Of a DNA stretch of 64,000 nucleotides, positions 15,574 to 29,589 are shown piece by piece (positions within the stretch are counted from its first letter, which is position 1; each line of letters opens with the position of its first letter). The notes beneath the pieces are model-generated. The model was not told the origin of the DNA and did not search any database. It worked only from the letters and a program-made list of their open reading frames with translations. The DNA is from Ciona savignyi (lineage: Eukaryota; Chordata; Ascidiacea; Phlebobranchia; Cionidae), in contig CH002890.1 in the NCBI GenBank assembly GCA_000149265.1, forward strand, positions 410,809 to 474,808, in the 5' to 3' direction. A program made the translations under genes and the position numbers.

Positions 15574-16218
15574 TCTCTCAACCCCACTAACTTCATATTG
15601 TTTTTACCGAGCAAGGTAGGCGGTTAACCCATGTTTTCCTGAACAAAAATAAAGCATGTACTAATTGGTATCATCAGCATCTTTAATTGTTAACTCGTTT
15701 TTGTTGCAATGTTTATACAAAATGTCAGAGTAAGCATTCCTCTGCAACTAACCAGGTAAAATTAATTTCTTAGTGTAACCGTTCCATTTTACTTTTTTCG
15801 AATCGAGGTGATGTTTAAAACATTAGTTGAACTTATTTAAAAAAAAATAAGACAGTGTAGGCCGCGTGTTGGACAACACTATTTTAAAAAGCCATTTTGA
15901 CTCTACGTTATATGTTTCTGCATGCAGAAACAGCTCGGTTATATGTTCACTCTTAGTATAACTGATATAAAGTGTAAAACGTTTGTTTCTCGAAGCAGAA
16001 ACTAATCTTTTCCAGGGTTACTCATTTAAATTTATTATCCTTGTTTTCTGAATAAAATATTTTTGTTGATATACACAAAAAAAAACAATAAAACAAATCA
16101 TAAAGACAAATTAAGCATTTAATATAGGTTTTGATTTGTATTGAAACTCAATTAATTATACCAAACCATATTGATTACACAATCGCTAAAACCTATAAAG
16201 GTTAGACAACTAATAAAC
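15574..16218. other. Spacer, no gene recognised
   Basis: AT-rich. It holds a short palindromic TTTCTGCATGCAGAAA motif (15914-15931) that also occurs, slightly changed, at about 11630-11647, with about 50 bp of shared flank in the same direct orientation. Confidence 0.5.
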
Positions 16219-16556
16219 CAGTGCTTCTCAAATGGTGCGCCACAGGGGTTAGCTAGGTGAGCTACACTTGCATTTCGTAAATTTACGACAGAGTGTGCAT
16301 AGATCATAAACTACTAAATGGTTAGTGTCTAGTTCGTTCTTTTCCATTGTAACGTCAGTTCTACATTAACTATCAAAAAGCAAGAGTGTTCAAGAAACAG
16401 TAGTTTCGTTATGTGGAAAATTCGGTGATAAAATTATTTAAACTAAACTTTTAATTTTTCATATTTATCCTAAATTGTTTAAGTATTTTAGCGCGACCGT
16501 TCGTTTCTTAATTGGTCTCGGGTGCGCCACGAGGTCAAAAAGATCGAGAACCACTG
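16219..16556. mobile_element. hAT-type MITE (CAGTG..CACTG ends)
   Basis: Inverted ends CAGTGCTTCTCAAATGG and the complement of ATCGAGAACCACTG, with GGTGCGCCA-type sub-ends. GGTTAGAC follows the right end and also occurs 11 bp before the left end, a possible displaced target duplication. It is absent from the left arm, so it was inserted after the inverted duplication. No coding capacity. Confidence 0.65.
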
Positions 16557-16559
16557 GGT

Positions 16560-17060
16560 TAGACTAAGAACTAATAATATCGTCCATAGAAATGCCAAAC
16601 ATGAGGAAAAAATGTTTCTTTACATAGAAAAGAAATAATTCCATTATCAAAGAAGAAGTTTTTTTGACGTTATTTGTTGCCTCGATTTCAAATTTACCCC
16701 AACCTACTGCTTTCTAAAGTCCATAGTTAACGCAAACTGCTAAACTTTCCGCAAGTTGTCGATTGTCCCAAAGTCGCATATTGGTCGACTTTAAAGAAAG
16801 TTACATTTGATAGCAATCAAATAGCAATCTGGTAATTGTACAATGTTCTTACCGTTTGTTTTTATTAACATCTTATCTTACGAAAAAGCTTACTTTCATC
16901 CCAGCATAAAAAAACACATGAATACAGGTTAGCAATGAAAAAAAGCGAAGAACATTCTGTTCATGGCTATGGTCCTTCGGTTTATGATGATGAGTGTTTT
17001 AAAATCTTTTCTATTTGGAAAAAAATGTTTACATATATATTTTGACTTTTAAAGATCAAA
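16560..17060. other. Spacer, no gene recognised
   Basis: AT-rich noncoding sequence between the MITE and the BIR relic. Confidence 0.5.
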
Positions 17061-18110
17061 TCAAATAATACCGCTCACCAACTGATGGTTATTCGACTTT
17101 TATAGCCATCGCAAGGCAAGGCACGATGGAAAGTTTGCAATAGAAGCATTTCGCTCTGTCCCGAGCACCATAGTAGAAAAAACCTGATTGGGATATTTAT
17201 CCTGATGTTGCTTTGGTTGTTCCAGATAACCAAGTGGTGACGGTTCGCATGGAATCCGAGAAATTGACAATGGTGGGTGAATGGATATTACACCTTTCCT
17301 GGATGTAAATATGTTAGAAATACAAAAGTGAGCGTCACAAGGTACATTCGTTTAAAAGTTAAAGAAAGAGGTGGCAGAGGGGTTATTCCGCATGTGAAAA
17401 CAACAATGGGCATGACACAACGCAATAAATGACATCAACTAAGAAACAGGCCATCACAGTATCCACGGGTGGGCGTCTGAAAACGCCAAAATCTAAATCC
17501 TCACACAGTTAACATTTTTAAAATAAAACAAACAGTAAACATTTTAGAAAAAAAAAACTTTTTTTACGATCATCATTTTGCCTTTTTACTCCTATTTTCT
17601 GATAATAATAATGCTGTGGTTTAATGAGTTCATGAAAATTATATTTAAACAATTGATTATTTTTTCTCCTAATTTTTTGTAGTTGTTATGCGTAATCGGG
17701 CGAAGTCCATTTAATATTTATGAGAAAACAATTCCCCGTGTTGTTATGTGACAGATTCCCCCTATTTTTACGACCGCAAAGCGAATGACCAGTATGGAAA
17801 GCATGAATTATGCAAACAAAACACTACCAACCAGACATCGAATTCCATTGGCGGGAGTTTCAAAAATGCCACATTTGGTTTCAAACGCAAAAATGAGCTT
17901 TTGTGACATTTGAAACAGTTTATACAAAAACAATTAAAAGTGGGTTTAATAATTATTTGATTACCATGATCTCTGACTATAGAATGGTAATAACATCTGG
18001 TCGTTTTAATCGAACAAAGCCTGTATATATACCAGCTGGTTTTACCTCCAATCTTGGTTATCTTCTCAAGTGCTTGTGGTGCAATAAATCGATAGAATAA
18101 CTTCCACATT
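17060..18110 (-). pseudogene. BIR relic unit, copy C
   Basis: Inverted partner of copy B in the right palindrome arm. The leading frame (18109-17768, about 113 codons) is open and differs from copy A by roughly 15 replacements. The BIR exon (about 17290-17110) reads SDSMRTVTTWLSGTTKA, has a stop after SG at the same place as copy A, keeps CFYC, and then breaks off before the histidine ligand. I see no other exon of a gene around it. Confidence 0.62.
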
Positions 18111-18234
18111 TTTTCGAAGACTCGCTCTTCTCAAACATAATAAATTGGTAGGCGGGTTTGTGCAATGCTTGTTGCTAATAGGATGAGTGCAGTCACATCC
18201 TATGCTGGGTATAAGGATAAGAATACGAAAGGCT

Positions 18235-18560
18235 AATTATGTTTAGTGAATGTAAAAACGCAAGGGTGGTATTACACGGGCAATTGACAGATTATCTCGC
18301 AAATACACAAGGGGGCGTTCTCACACAGGTAGTTGACAGATTACCTCGCGTCCACCGTAGGGTTGCCGAAGCTTTTGCAGCCCGTTAAGACATAACGAAA
18401 ATGGTAGATCTGTCAGTTTACTAAGTTTAGACAATGTCTGCGAAATGACTTAACCAACGAAACAACTGACTATAGCTACTTATGAATTGCGAACCTTAAA
18501 CCTTCGGCTTAAATGGGACGTACTAAGCCACGGAGTAGTTATTCGGCTGTCACCCAAAAT
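18235..18560 (-). mobile_element. Old tRNA-headed SINE (right arm)
   Basis: Inverted partner of 8575-8915, similarly decayed. It shares the CATTCACTAAACAT end and the CTTCGGCTAAA-type head. Confidence 0.7.
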
Positions 18561-18943
18561 TCTACTGAAACGAGAACGACTAAAAAATGTTCTTTGTAGC
18601 CACAAAGGTAACGGAGCACATTATGTGTTAGCTATTTGCTGTAATACAATTAAATATGTAAATTAATAATCTTTTAATGGAATTATTTTAATTTTTTTAT
18701 ACAAAATTTTTCTCTTTAGTATGATGCATTTTTTTCTTTATGACGCTTGAAGTATGATATCATCATATTGATACAGTTTTCATAAACAAAAAAAGTAAAC
18801 TTAACAAGGTTTAAATATTAACTATACTCTGGAGTTCCTATAAAAACGTATCTCACCTCGCCAATCTATTTACTTCACAAAAGTCTGTTAGGTGTTGCTT
18901 AGTCTTTGAGGAAATAGATAAAATACGAAGCAGACTTTTAAAT

Positions 18944-20687
18944 ATGGCGAACCATACTGGAAGATTGGACAGACGAGATGCTGAGCAAATGTAAGTATTT
19001 CTACTAGCCCTTTTAGTATGTTTTTCTCCTGATCAAACCGAAAGGAGGTTGATTCGAAGCCATGAGCTAACTAATCATTTGTGTTCTTGCTCATTTGCAA
19101 GCAGTTAGCGGACCTTGCTTAAAGATAGTTATGTCAAAGTTGTCATACAAGAAGTACAGTGCTGTAATATTCAACATACAGCATAATTAACGTTAACCAG
19201 ATTGTAAGCTTGAGGTTGATTGTGTAATATGACCGTATAAATTGATTTCTAGGTCGGAAATAAGCATAAGTATCGAATCCTGTTTTTTTTTGTTTAATTT
19301 GCCATAAACTTTATTATACTTCCTTGTACACACAAATAATTGTAAAGCCGATACGTGACATCAATAGCCAAACTTTATTTATGAATTTTCCTATTTCCCA
19401 GGAGCGGTACAGAACCTGAACGTTCCTGCCCTTATACCGTTTCGACAAACATGATCAATTTCTCAGATAGAATTCGAACATTTATCACTTGGCCACATGG
19501 TACTACCACAGCAACATCAGTAGAGTTGGCACAAGCAGGATTTTTCTACCTTGGGCATCGAGACAGGGTGAAATGTTTTTATTGCAACGGGGGACTTCAA
19601 AATTGGGAATACCAGGAAAATCCATGGTTCGAACACGCAAAGTGGTTTCCAAAGTAAGACAAATTATTATAAGTAGAAGCTCAAAAATAACGTTCCAATA
19701 ATTTTTACAGGCACATATTTGGGCATTTAAATCCATTTATTGTAAAACATAATTATAAGGCGTGGATTGGTTTGGCGAATCCCCCTAAATCCCGAATAGT
19801 GAATTGGCCAAACGATATTTTTTAACGAACGTTTAGACAAAAGTACAAGACACAATTAATTCGATGCTAAAACATTATAATTGTTAATCTGCGGTGTAAA
19901 TTTATGTGCACGAATGTGTCAAGAATACACTAATTTAACGGAACAATAATTTAACGGAAAATTAAATGGATGGCACGTTTGGTTATGTAACCATCAGTTT
20001 CTGCTAGCAAAATATGTATATACATTAGTGTAGTATACAATACATGTTTATAAGTAATAGTGATTGACATACGTGATTGACAAAATATTATATTTCATTT
20101 GGTTCTGTGTATTGCAGTTGCGAATTTGTTAATCATCGAAAGGGAAGAGAATTTGTACAACGAGTTTCCAACCAATTCCCGGAATTAATGCGACCAGAAA
20201 TACAACGGCTGATGCAAACAGCGATTCATCGTGTCTTGCCTCCATCGGGTAAACGGATCGAACAACCAGCAATGGGCGCGGTGTCATTTGATGAGAGGAA
20301 TCTCACGATTGGCTTTGGTAAGGGAGTCAACGACATCTGAAAGGTTTTGGGTCGAAATCACCTCATGTGTAGTCTGTATACTGTAATTATGAAGGTAAAA
20401 ACGACTCAACAATGCTAAAAATTACACTGTTGTGATGTTGGCTACTTTGTTTTCTTTTCATCTACATAAACATGCAAATTCACGTTTTCTCTATTTATCT
20501 TGCAGACGCTCGGGAACATGAGTTGGTGGAAACCGCGATCAAGTTTGGCTTCACGGAACACTTGGTGCGATACGTGGTTGAACGAAGTTGGCAAGAAAGG
20601 GGAACAACACCTGATTCTCTCCTGGAAATCGTCATAGGTTGTCAGGAAATAGAGAATAATATCCAAGTCCAACCGAATGGTTTTTGA
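18944..20687 (+). CDS. BIR-UBA inhibitor-of-apoptosis-like protein (right copy)
   Basis: Four exons of exactly the same lengths as the left copy: 18944-18990, 19402-19653, 20118-20317 and 20506-20687 (226 residues). It begins MANHTGRLDRRDAEQM. The BIR zinc ligands C-x2-C-x16-H-x6-C and groove residues are intact, with the final Cys from exon 3. The UBA-like domain in exon 4 ends in QVQPNGF and a stop. No RING-coding exon is visible downstream to 22450. All four frames remain open and the two paralogues differ mainly by scattered replacements, so both may be functional. Probable role: apoptosis or immune-signalling adaptor that binds IBM motifs and ubiquitin (inference from family). Confidence 0.86.
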
Positions 20688-20704
20688 TGACGAACTTACT
20701 TATT

Positions 20705-21773
20705 ATGGGTCCCATTTGGAAAAATGGGACACATATTGTTTTTGTCCGTTTTTTTTTCTTTTTTTTTTTCCCAAACGCTTGACAGGCATGGCATGTCGCC
20801 CCGACATCTACCAGAAGGAATAATGGAATCGCAATAAGACTTTGCCATTTGTTAGACAACATGTTCTAGATGAACAGAAACCAAAATTTTGGGAGATAAA
20901 AACAGGGTAATTCCCCTGGGACGCTAAAATCCAAAACGGTAATTTTTTCTAAAAAATTAGCTTTTTGGGGCATAGCGCTTGAACGGCAGCTCCAATTTAA
21001 ATCAGATTTGGTGAAATGTAAGTAAATTACAAATGTAAGTAAATAACTGATTTAACAATTAAAAGAAATAAAAAAATTACCTAGGGAAATACCCTAAAAA
21101 ATAAGCTTTTGTTCTCAAATCCTGATTGTGACAAGCACGCCATGTCGCCCCGACATCTACCAGAAGGAAAAATAGAATCGCAATCAAACTTTGTTATTTG
21201 TTAGACAACATGTTCTAGATGAGCAGAAACCAAAAGTTTGGTTAATAAATACAGGGAATTCCCCTGAGACGTTAAAATCCAAAAGGTTTGTTTTCCAATA
21301 AATTAGCTTTTTGGGGCATATAGCGCTTGAACGGCTGCTCTTATTTTGATCAGATTTGGCGAAATGTTGGACTATTAGACACTTTGTGCCAATTAAAAGA
21401 AAGAAAACATTTACGTAGGGTAATTACGTTAAAAACGACGATATGTTCCAGAATTATGTTTGTCACTGGCATGCCATATCGCACTGACAAATAAGACAAG
21501 CAGTCGACAAATCATATTAAAACTTTAAGCATTGTTACATAACATGACCCACATATGTAAAAACAGAAACTTATCTACTAAACCTAGGGGAATTCCCTGA
21601 CACATGAAAATCTAAATCGGCTGTTTTGGCAATTTAGCTTCATTTCACTTCAGCGCTTGAAAAGAAGGTTTAATTTAAAATATTTGTGGTGAAAATGTTC
21701 GTAAATTTAAGACATTTATTCTTTTTTAACTACACATGGAAAAGAAGTTTGGCTTGATAACTCTGGGACCCAT
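20705..21773 (+). mobile_element. Non-coding element with ~345-bp internal tandem repeats
   Basis: Starts with ATGGGTCCCA and ends with its exact complement TGGGACCCAT (21764-21773). Inside are three diverged tandem units, starting near 20791, 21139 and 21470 (GCATGTCGCCCCGACATC and variants), each with the AGCTTTTTGGGGCATAGC segment or a trace of it. The collinear place in the left arm (about 6315) lacks it, so it was inserted after duplication or lost there. I see no reading frame. Family unknown. Confidence 0.6.
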
Positions 21774-22451
21774 GCGTTTATGCTTGCAGAAACAAACTAC
21801 ATATACTCAGTGTATAAAATACAAATTGTGGTTAGGGACCCTGTAGCATGAGTATATGGCCTACAACATGTGGTTTACAAATAGTGGTGGTTAAACACGT
21901 GGTGGACACTCTCTAGTTTATATATTGAAGTTTCAAAGGAATGATGTGACTTTTTAAACATATATACTCGTTATGCCTCTGTTTTGTACAAACCCTTTAA
22001 ATCATCTTATTCTTTTCACCTGTCGATATTTTACCGCTTCTATCGGATTTAAACTTTGACAATCGTCGCTTGTAGCGGTACTGATATGCGGGGTTTATCT
22101 GCTGGCAGATAGCAGATAGACATCCTGCTTGGTGCGACATATTGTATTCATGCTGTACTTGCTGAGAATGCGCTCTCAATCTTATAAAAGCAACCAGGCG
22201 TTCAGAGATTTTATTGTTGTTTGCAAGTTTTGGTTAGGCTAAAATTCACGTGTTGACGATGTATATGTGTATATTGGCAGTGATATATTTAGTGCTCAGT
22301 GAGTGCAGTGTATTGTGGCACTAAGAAGTTCTTTCCACGGAAATAGCATACATTAGCATTGTAGACCGGGGAATACTGAAGATGCCATTGTGTCAGTAGT
22401 ACGTTTAATTCGTAAATATTAGAAGTACTACTTTTTTGTAAACCATTAGAG

Positions 22452-23040
22452 CAGGGTGGGCAACTTCAATAGTCGGCGGGCCAGATGTGGAAAAATAAAG
22501 TCCTTGGTGGGCCGAATTATTAGATGAATAATATTCAATAACTTAATTATTTTCATAGTTTCGTCAAATAAATGACGACTAATGTTGTACTCTTTTAATA
22601 TCGCAACACTCTAACCATACAGTGTACATACTGCTTTGTTGCCAACCTTTGTAAAAAATACTTCGGTATCCAATCTTTGTTAAATGCTAGACACTCTCTT
22701 TCAAATATACGTTTCTTAGGATATTCCATGGTTAATAATCCTTAATAATTTATAAAATCCATTTATATTTAGAATTTAAATATAACTAACCCTAACGGTC
22801 ACGTTGTTACCCAGTACCCAGTAGTGTTTACAAAGCTCTCTCTGCTTTGACCTTCTCGCATTCACAGTGTGGTAAGAGTAGAGATAGCCAACTTTTAGGA
22901 ATGATGCGTCGGACCACATTAGTGCGTGGTTGTATACAAACAGCGGGCCGGACCTGGGACATAAAGATACAGTTTGGGGCCCGGTCAAAATCCCTTCACG
23001 GGCCGGACCCGGCCCGCGGGCCGTATGTTGCCTACCCCTG
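22452..23040. mobile_element. hAT-type MITE, complete
   Basis: Termini CAGGGTGGGCAAC and, inverted, CAGGGGTAGGCAAC. Perfect 8-bp target duplication CATTAGAG at 22444-22451 and 23041-23048, diagnostic of the hAT superfamily. GC-rich GGGCCGG-type sub-terminal stretches are at both ends. Non-autonomous. The same insertion is in the left arm at 5175-5768. Confidence 0.9.
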
Positions 23041-23274
23041 CATTAGAGTCTACTAAACGAATTTAGCTATTTTCAATTTCCAGAACGTTTAATCACAACC
23101 TCTAGATCTGTTTACACCCACTCTTAGCGAAATCCCCCAAAATAACTCCCCATAAACGCAAAATGTGCAATGGTTGCTCGTCATGAATTGCTACACGCCT
23201 TTATACTGGAAGGTGTCGTACAATGGTTTTAAACATCTGGCATGTTTACTGTCATAATTTAGATGTGTTAAAAT

Positions 23275-23380
23275 AATCTATTGGGTTTAAGCGATGTTCG
23301 CTAATAAGTGCCCTGCCCAAGGACACAACCGACTGAGCCAGGGGCAGGTTTTGTTTTCTATACCCTTTGACAGAAATCTG
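23275..23380 (-). repeat. SINE head fragment
   Basis: Contains the AAGTGCCCTGCCCAAGGACA segment, CAACCGACTGAGCCA and a head remnant of the common SINE. The surrounding 23049-23730 has nothing else I can name. Confidence 0.5.
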
Positions 23381-23736
23381 AAGAAAGGCCAATTAAACTA
23401 TGCGGCCGGACAACGGTGACAGGTAAAGATAAAATGCAAATATAGTAATAAATAAATTAAATAATGATAGCACCTGGGTATTATAAAGCTAGTTGTTGTC
23501 AATCAAATTTGATTTGTTTGAGGTAGATGGTCAAAATTATACGAAAGGCAATTCTTTACAGCTTTTATATATTCATTGAATGATTAGATTTGTTATATTT
23601 TGTCAGTACCAAATACCCTGATTTAATTTAAATGTTATATTTCGTCAAGATCACTGATTTAATTTAAATATAGTTACATGTTCAAATCATAATGCCCTGG
23701 TAACAATATTGTGGAATATTCTGCAAGAGCTTATGT

Positions 23737-24422
<686 letters not shown>

Positions 24423-24514
24423 ATCAATGAATTTAATGACGTTTTATAAAGTTTTTATTTTCTGATTTCACCAAGGGCATTTGATACTGTGTTTGACATT
24501 TAAAATAAACCTTT

Positions 24515-26820
24515 CTTTCACTTAAATTAATAGATGTTACCTCGTACTAAAGGATTTAAACATTTCGGTAGAAATTGGAGTCAACAGAAACTAAACGCAG
24601 CTAAATATATATCACTGGCATTAGATCTGTCCAATGAACAATGATTCGGGATTACCGTGTGGACTTCCCGTTTCGTCGCAGTTTTGTTATACCCTATAGG
24701 AGTGATGAGGTCAGTCGTGGCTCATTTAAAATGAAAATGTTGGTTTTAGCCTGGCAATAGTAGCAAGACATGTACGGTATAAATGTGATAGGCGGGTAAA
24801 TAATTTTATTTATTGATAGGTTTTAGTAGCAGCACATACTGCAACAGCTTTTAAGCACAAAACAATGATTCAAAACCCAATGCCTTTTATTCTGAATAAA
24901 AGTTACTTCTAGATAAAAGTTAAGCCACGCTCAGAAACCCATGAGTAAGATAGTGAAGCGAGAATTCTCTGTCTTATGGAAGTTTCTCCGACTAAATGAA
25001 GCCGACTTCGGCCAATATCACTAAAGATACGTTTATGTTATTTAAATAAATCACTCTGCGGACAGTGTGGACAAGCTCAGAAACGATATGTCTAATCATT
25101 TCGGCACTAGGTTGTAAAGTCAGTCCCTAACTTAAATTTATTGGCTTAAAAACTTGTCATTTGCTGATAGAAAACTACATCATCTTCAGCAGTGAGGCTC
25201 GTTTGCATCTGGTAACACAGGCAAAAAAATTAGATCAATGAGCGAAACTTTTAAGTTACTTAGTTTTGCCAAATAAAACGCCTGTGTCATATGAGAGGAA
25301 CGAACATAGCACATTATTGTGAAAAGAAATGAATTTAAGTTCACCGATATCGTACGTATAATAGCCTACTGTAAAATAACATATTGTACCGAACTTTTTA
25401 ACCAAATAAATTGCTTTTAATAAATCATAATTTTCCTAAGTATATACCATATATTGAAACGGTAAAGTGTTCTGATTTTGTCCTAAAAATTACCATTATA
25501 ACCGCGGGTTTGTTCTGCAAGGATCTCGACGCCAACATTGATTGGTGCGCGGCGGTCATAGGATATGCCGAATGCTTGGTTCAACAACCCGTCTGATGGG
25601 TTGATTGGTTTAATTTGTTTTATTCGAAAGACGGTTTTCTACAAAAGAATATCAATTAAACATAAATTTAACGAAATCAAAACCCACAAAATCATAACTT
25701 ACTAAACTTCTTTAGCTTGGTATAAATCAACCCATCGATTTAATAAATTGTTCCACTAAAGATCAAAATATTAACATAAGACAAAAGTAACAACTTAAAC
25801 GTTGTAGCACAAATTCCGGCGTTCTTAATAGTCTTAAAGTCAAAGTAACTCAGGAAAAGCAATACGCATGATTGGGTTACAAAAGTACAAAACTCCTAAC
25901 AACAAAGTTAGCTTTAAACAAATTTATTTTGTAAATTTAATTTTCACCTTTCCTTAGCTGGCTTTTTTTGATTGAGTACACTGGCTATATCTTAATACTT
26001 TTACATGTTTTAGACCCGCCAAGTTTTAATCGGTAAGAGCCAAACACATCCAAGAAAAGTGCCTCGATCCAATAGATTTACGCAACAAAAGTTGTGTCAA
26101 ATATACAACACTTGGTTAAAGCTACAACAAGCTGCAGTACATTAAACCCACTCTAAAAAAATCTAAATTAAAGTTGTTTTAAAATAAAATCGTCCTAATT
26201 AGGATCATTGTTTATTTTTTAAGTAGTTGATCCATAAAGAAAATCCCTTATTAATGACGTCCTGCTTTTTAGTGTCTTTCAAATTCATGCTTTATTCGGG
26301 TGAATAAGTCTAACGCAAGCCTAAACTGGGAAATAGTATTATTACCTCGCGTCTACCGGGGGTTTACCGAACCTATATCCCAATAGAATGTAAATGATGG
26401 TAGTGGTTCTTTCCTTTTTTAACTCATTGCTTTTACCACTAATACGTTCCGGCGATGTCTGTCAAGTGCCTTGTAATAAAACACAATAGACTAAAGCCAG
26501 AAGCTAATTTTCTCCAATAACCTTTTCGACAGAATACAAATAACTTTCTAAACCGACGGGACACAAATTTGTTTTATTGGAGTTTAGTTTTTAACATTAC
26601 TTCAAAATATTCGATTTACCGTTTAAATGATGCTTAATCTGGCATTTTCAAGGAAATATCTGCTATTTAAGAGTTTTGTTATTCTAAGGATTGATGCACT
26701 TAAGGTAGTGAAATATCTAGTTTTGCCGATGTCGTGCGGCATTTGACCGTGTTTTGATGGATGCGAGTCATTGGTAGAAGCATCAGATTATGCCACTACG
26801 TGTTGATGTCCCCTTGTAAA
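24515..26820. other. Spacer between actin copies 3 and 4
   Basis: No gene recognised. It contains a weak SINE-like stretch at about 26295-26500 (minus) and a 21-bp near-match to actin exon 5 at 25517-25538 (GCAAGGATCTCGACGCCAAC). The frame over that match (25411-25596) has no other support. Confidence 0.5.
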
Positions 26821-26826
26821 CGTATT

Positions 26827-26836
26827 CCTTATTTGG
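26827..26836 (+). promoter_or_regulatory. CArG box of actin copy 4
   Basis: CCTTATTTGG, 78 bp upstream of the TATA box. The whole interval to the TATA box, including the E-box CAACTG (26890-26895) and GTGTGA motifs at 26883 and 26901, is nearly identical to copy 1. Confidence 0.78.
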
Positions 26837-26914
26837 AAGTAGAAACAGCAGTAGCAACAGCAGCTATAGCTTCGCAATTGATGTGTGAACAACTGATGAA
26901 GTGTGAGAACTTGG

Positions 26915-28409
<1,495 letters not shown>

Positions 28410-28544
28410 CTTGCATACAAACAAATTTGAGTATACGCTCTGGTGCGCCTACAATAAATTATTGAATTCAAACTCTTTGAAGACTTTCAGTAGAAATGGC
28501 TATAGGCACAAGGCTACTTCAATATTCATACTGTTGCTTATTGC

Positions 28545-28780
28545 TCTTAATGCGCGCATATAACACGGGCAATCATCAGATTATCTTGTGTCTACCGTTG
28601 GGTTATAGTTGCTATTGTAGTGTGTGAAGTAAATTAACGATGTTTCTACAGTTGCTTATTAACCCGTTAAACAAATACTTTTCGGTTACGCCCGCTATGT
28701 GCATTGCCGAAGGATACAACCGATTAGCCATCGGCTGGTTTTGTATAATTAACAATACCTTTTGGCTGACCAAAGAGACT
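28545..28780 (-). mobile_element. Old SINE copy
   Basis: Decayed reverse copy: ACACGGGCAATCATCAGATT, TACCGTTGGGTTA, TATTGTAGTGTGTG, and a tRNA-like head with TTTTGGCTGACC. The rest of 28460-29585 shows no gene. Confidence 0.65.
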
Positions 28781-29589
28781 ATAACAACTTTCTACTCATG
28801 GTGTATAGCAGTTTCTACTCATGATGTATAATCTCTTTGGGCTGACTGTGCGACGCGCTATGTAAGACCAAATCAACCAGACAGTTCGCCATGTATTCAG
28901 GTGTGCGTTGCCCGAGTCTGTTCCTCGAGCTACATGTGGTGTGTAACTGAAACCATGTTTATTAAATTCAATGCTAAAAAATAAAAGAATCATAATGCTT
29001 TAATATAATCATACATATTGCACAGGAACATTTCAAAATGCTGGGTCAAAATGATTAATAAATAAGAAATTAAGTTTGACTATAATACAATGTACCTTAA
29101 CGATTTTACATGCAAAATTCACGTCATTAAATAAAAATAGAAAGCTACAACAGGTGTATAAATCATGTAAAAAATAATTTCATATAAAAAACAAACAAAT
29201 AAAACACTGGAATGTTGTTATCCGCTAACTGTGAACCTGTACTACAACAAACTTTTGTTTTAGTGTTTCAAGCCACCTTGAAAGCAGTTTATTTTATAGT
29301 TTAATTGAAAGACAATATTCTAATAAGTTGCGCGGTGAAGATGAATATGATCTATTTCAGAAAAAAATTCAGTTTCAGGAAATACGAGCGGGACTGGAAA
29401 TATTGTATCGACTTACTCCCAATTAATTGAGGTAATGCAGTCAAGTTACTTAGACCCACATCAAGACAAGTTCTTGTAAATCATCACCCAAGACAAGTCA
29501 TTGACTCGGGTCATGAGGTATATGTGTTAGTTATCAGGCTTTACTTCGGCCAAACCATAAGCATTATTGAGAACATAACATCTAATAAT

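Noticed and set aside
17903-18100. Antisense frame opposite BIR relic unit C
   Set aside because: Only a shadow of the unit's leading frame; it is not open in the other copies.
20700-22440. A RING exon downstream of the right BIR-UBA gene
   Set aside because: No C-x2-C, PCGH or similar pattern was found in any frame; the region is filled by the tandem-unit element and spacer.
25411-25596. Frame containing an actin-like scrap
   Set aside because: The actin match is about 21 bp only and the rest has no homology.
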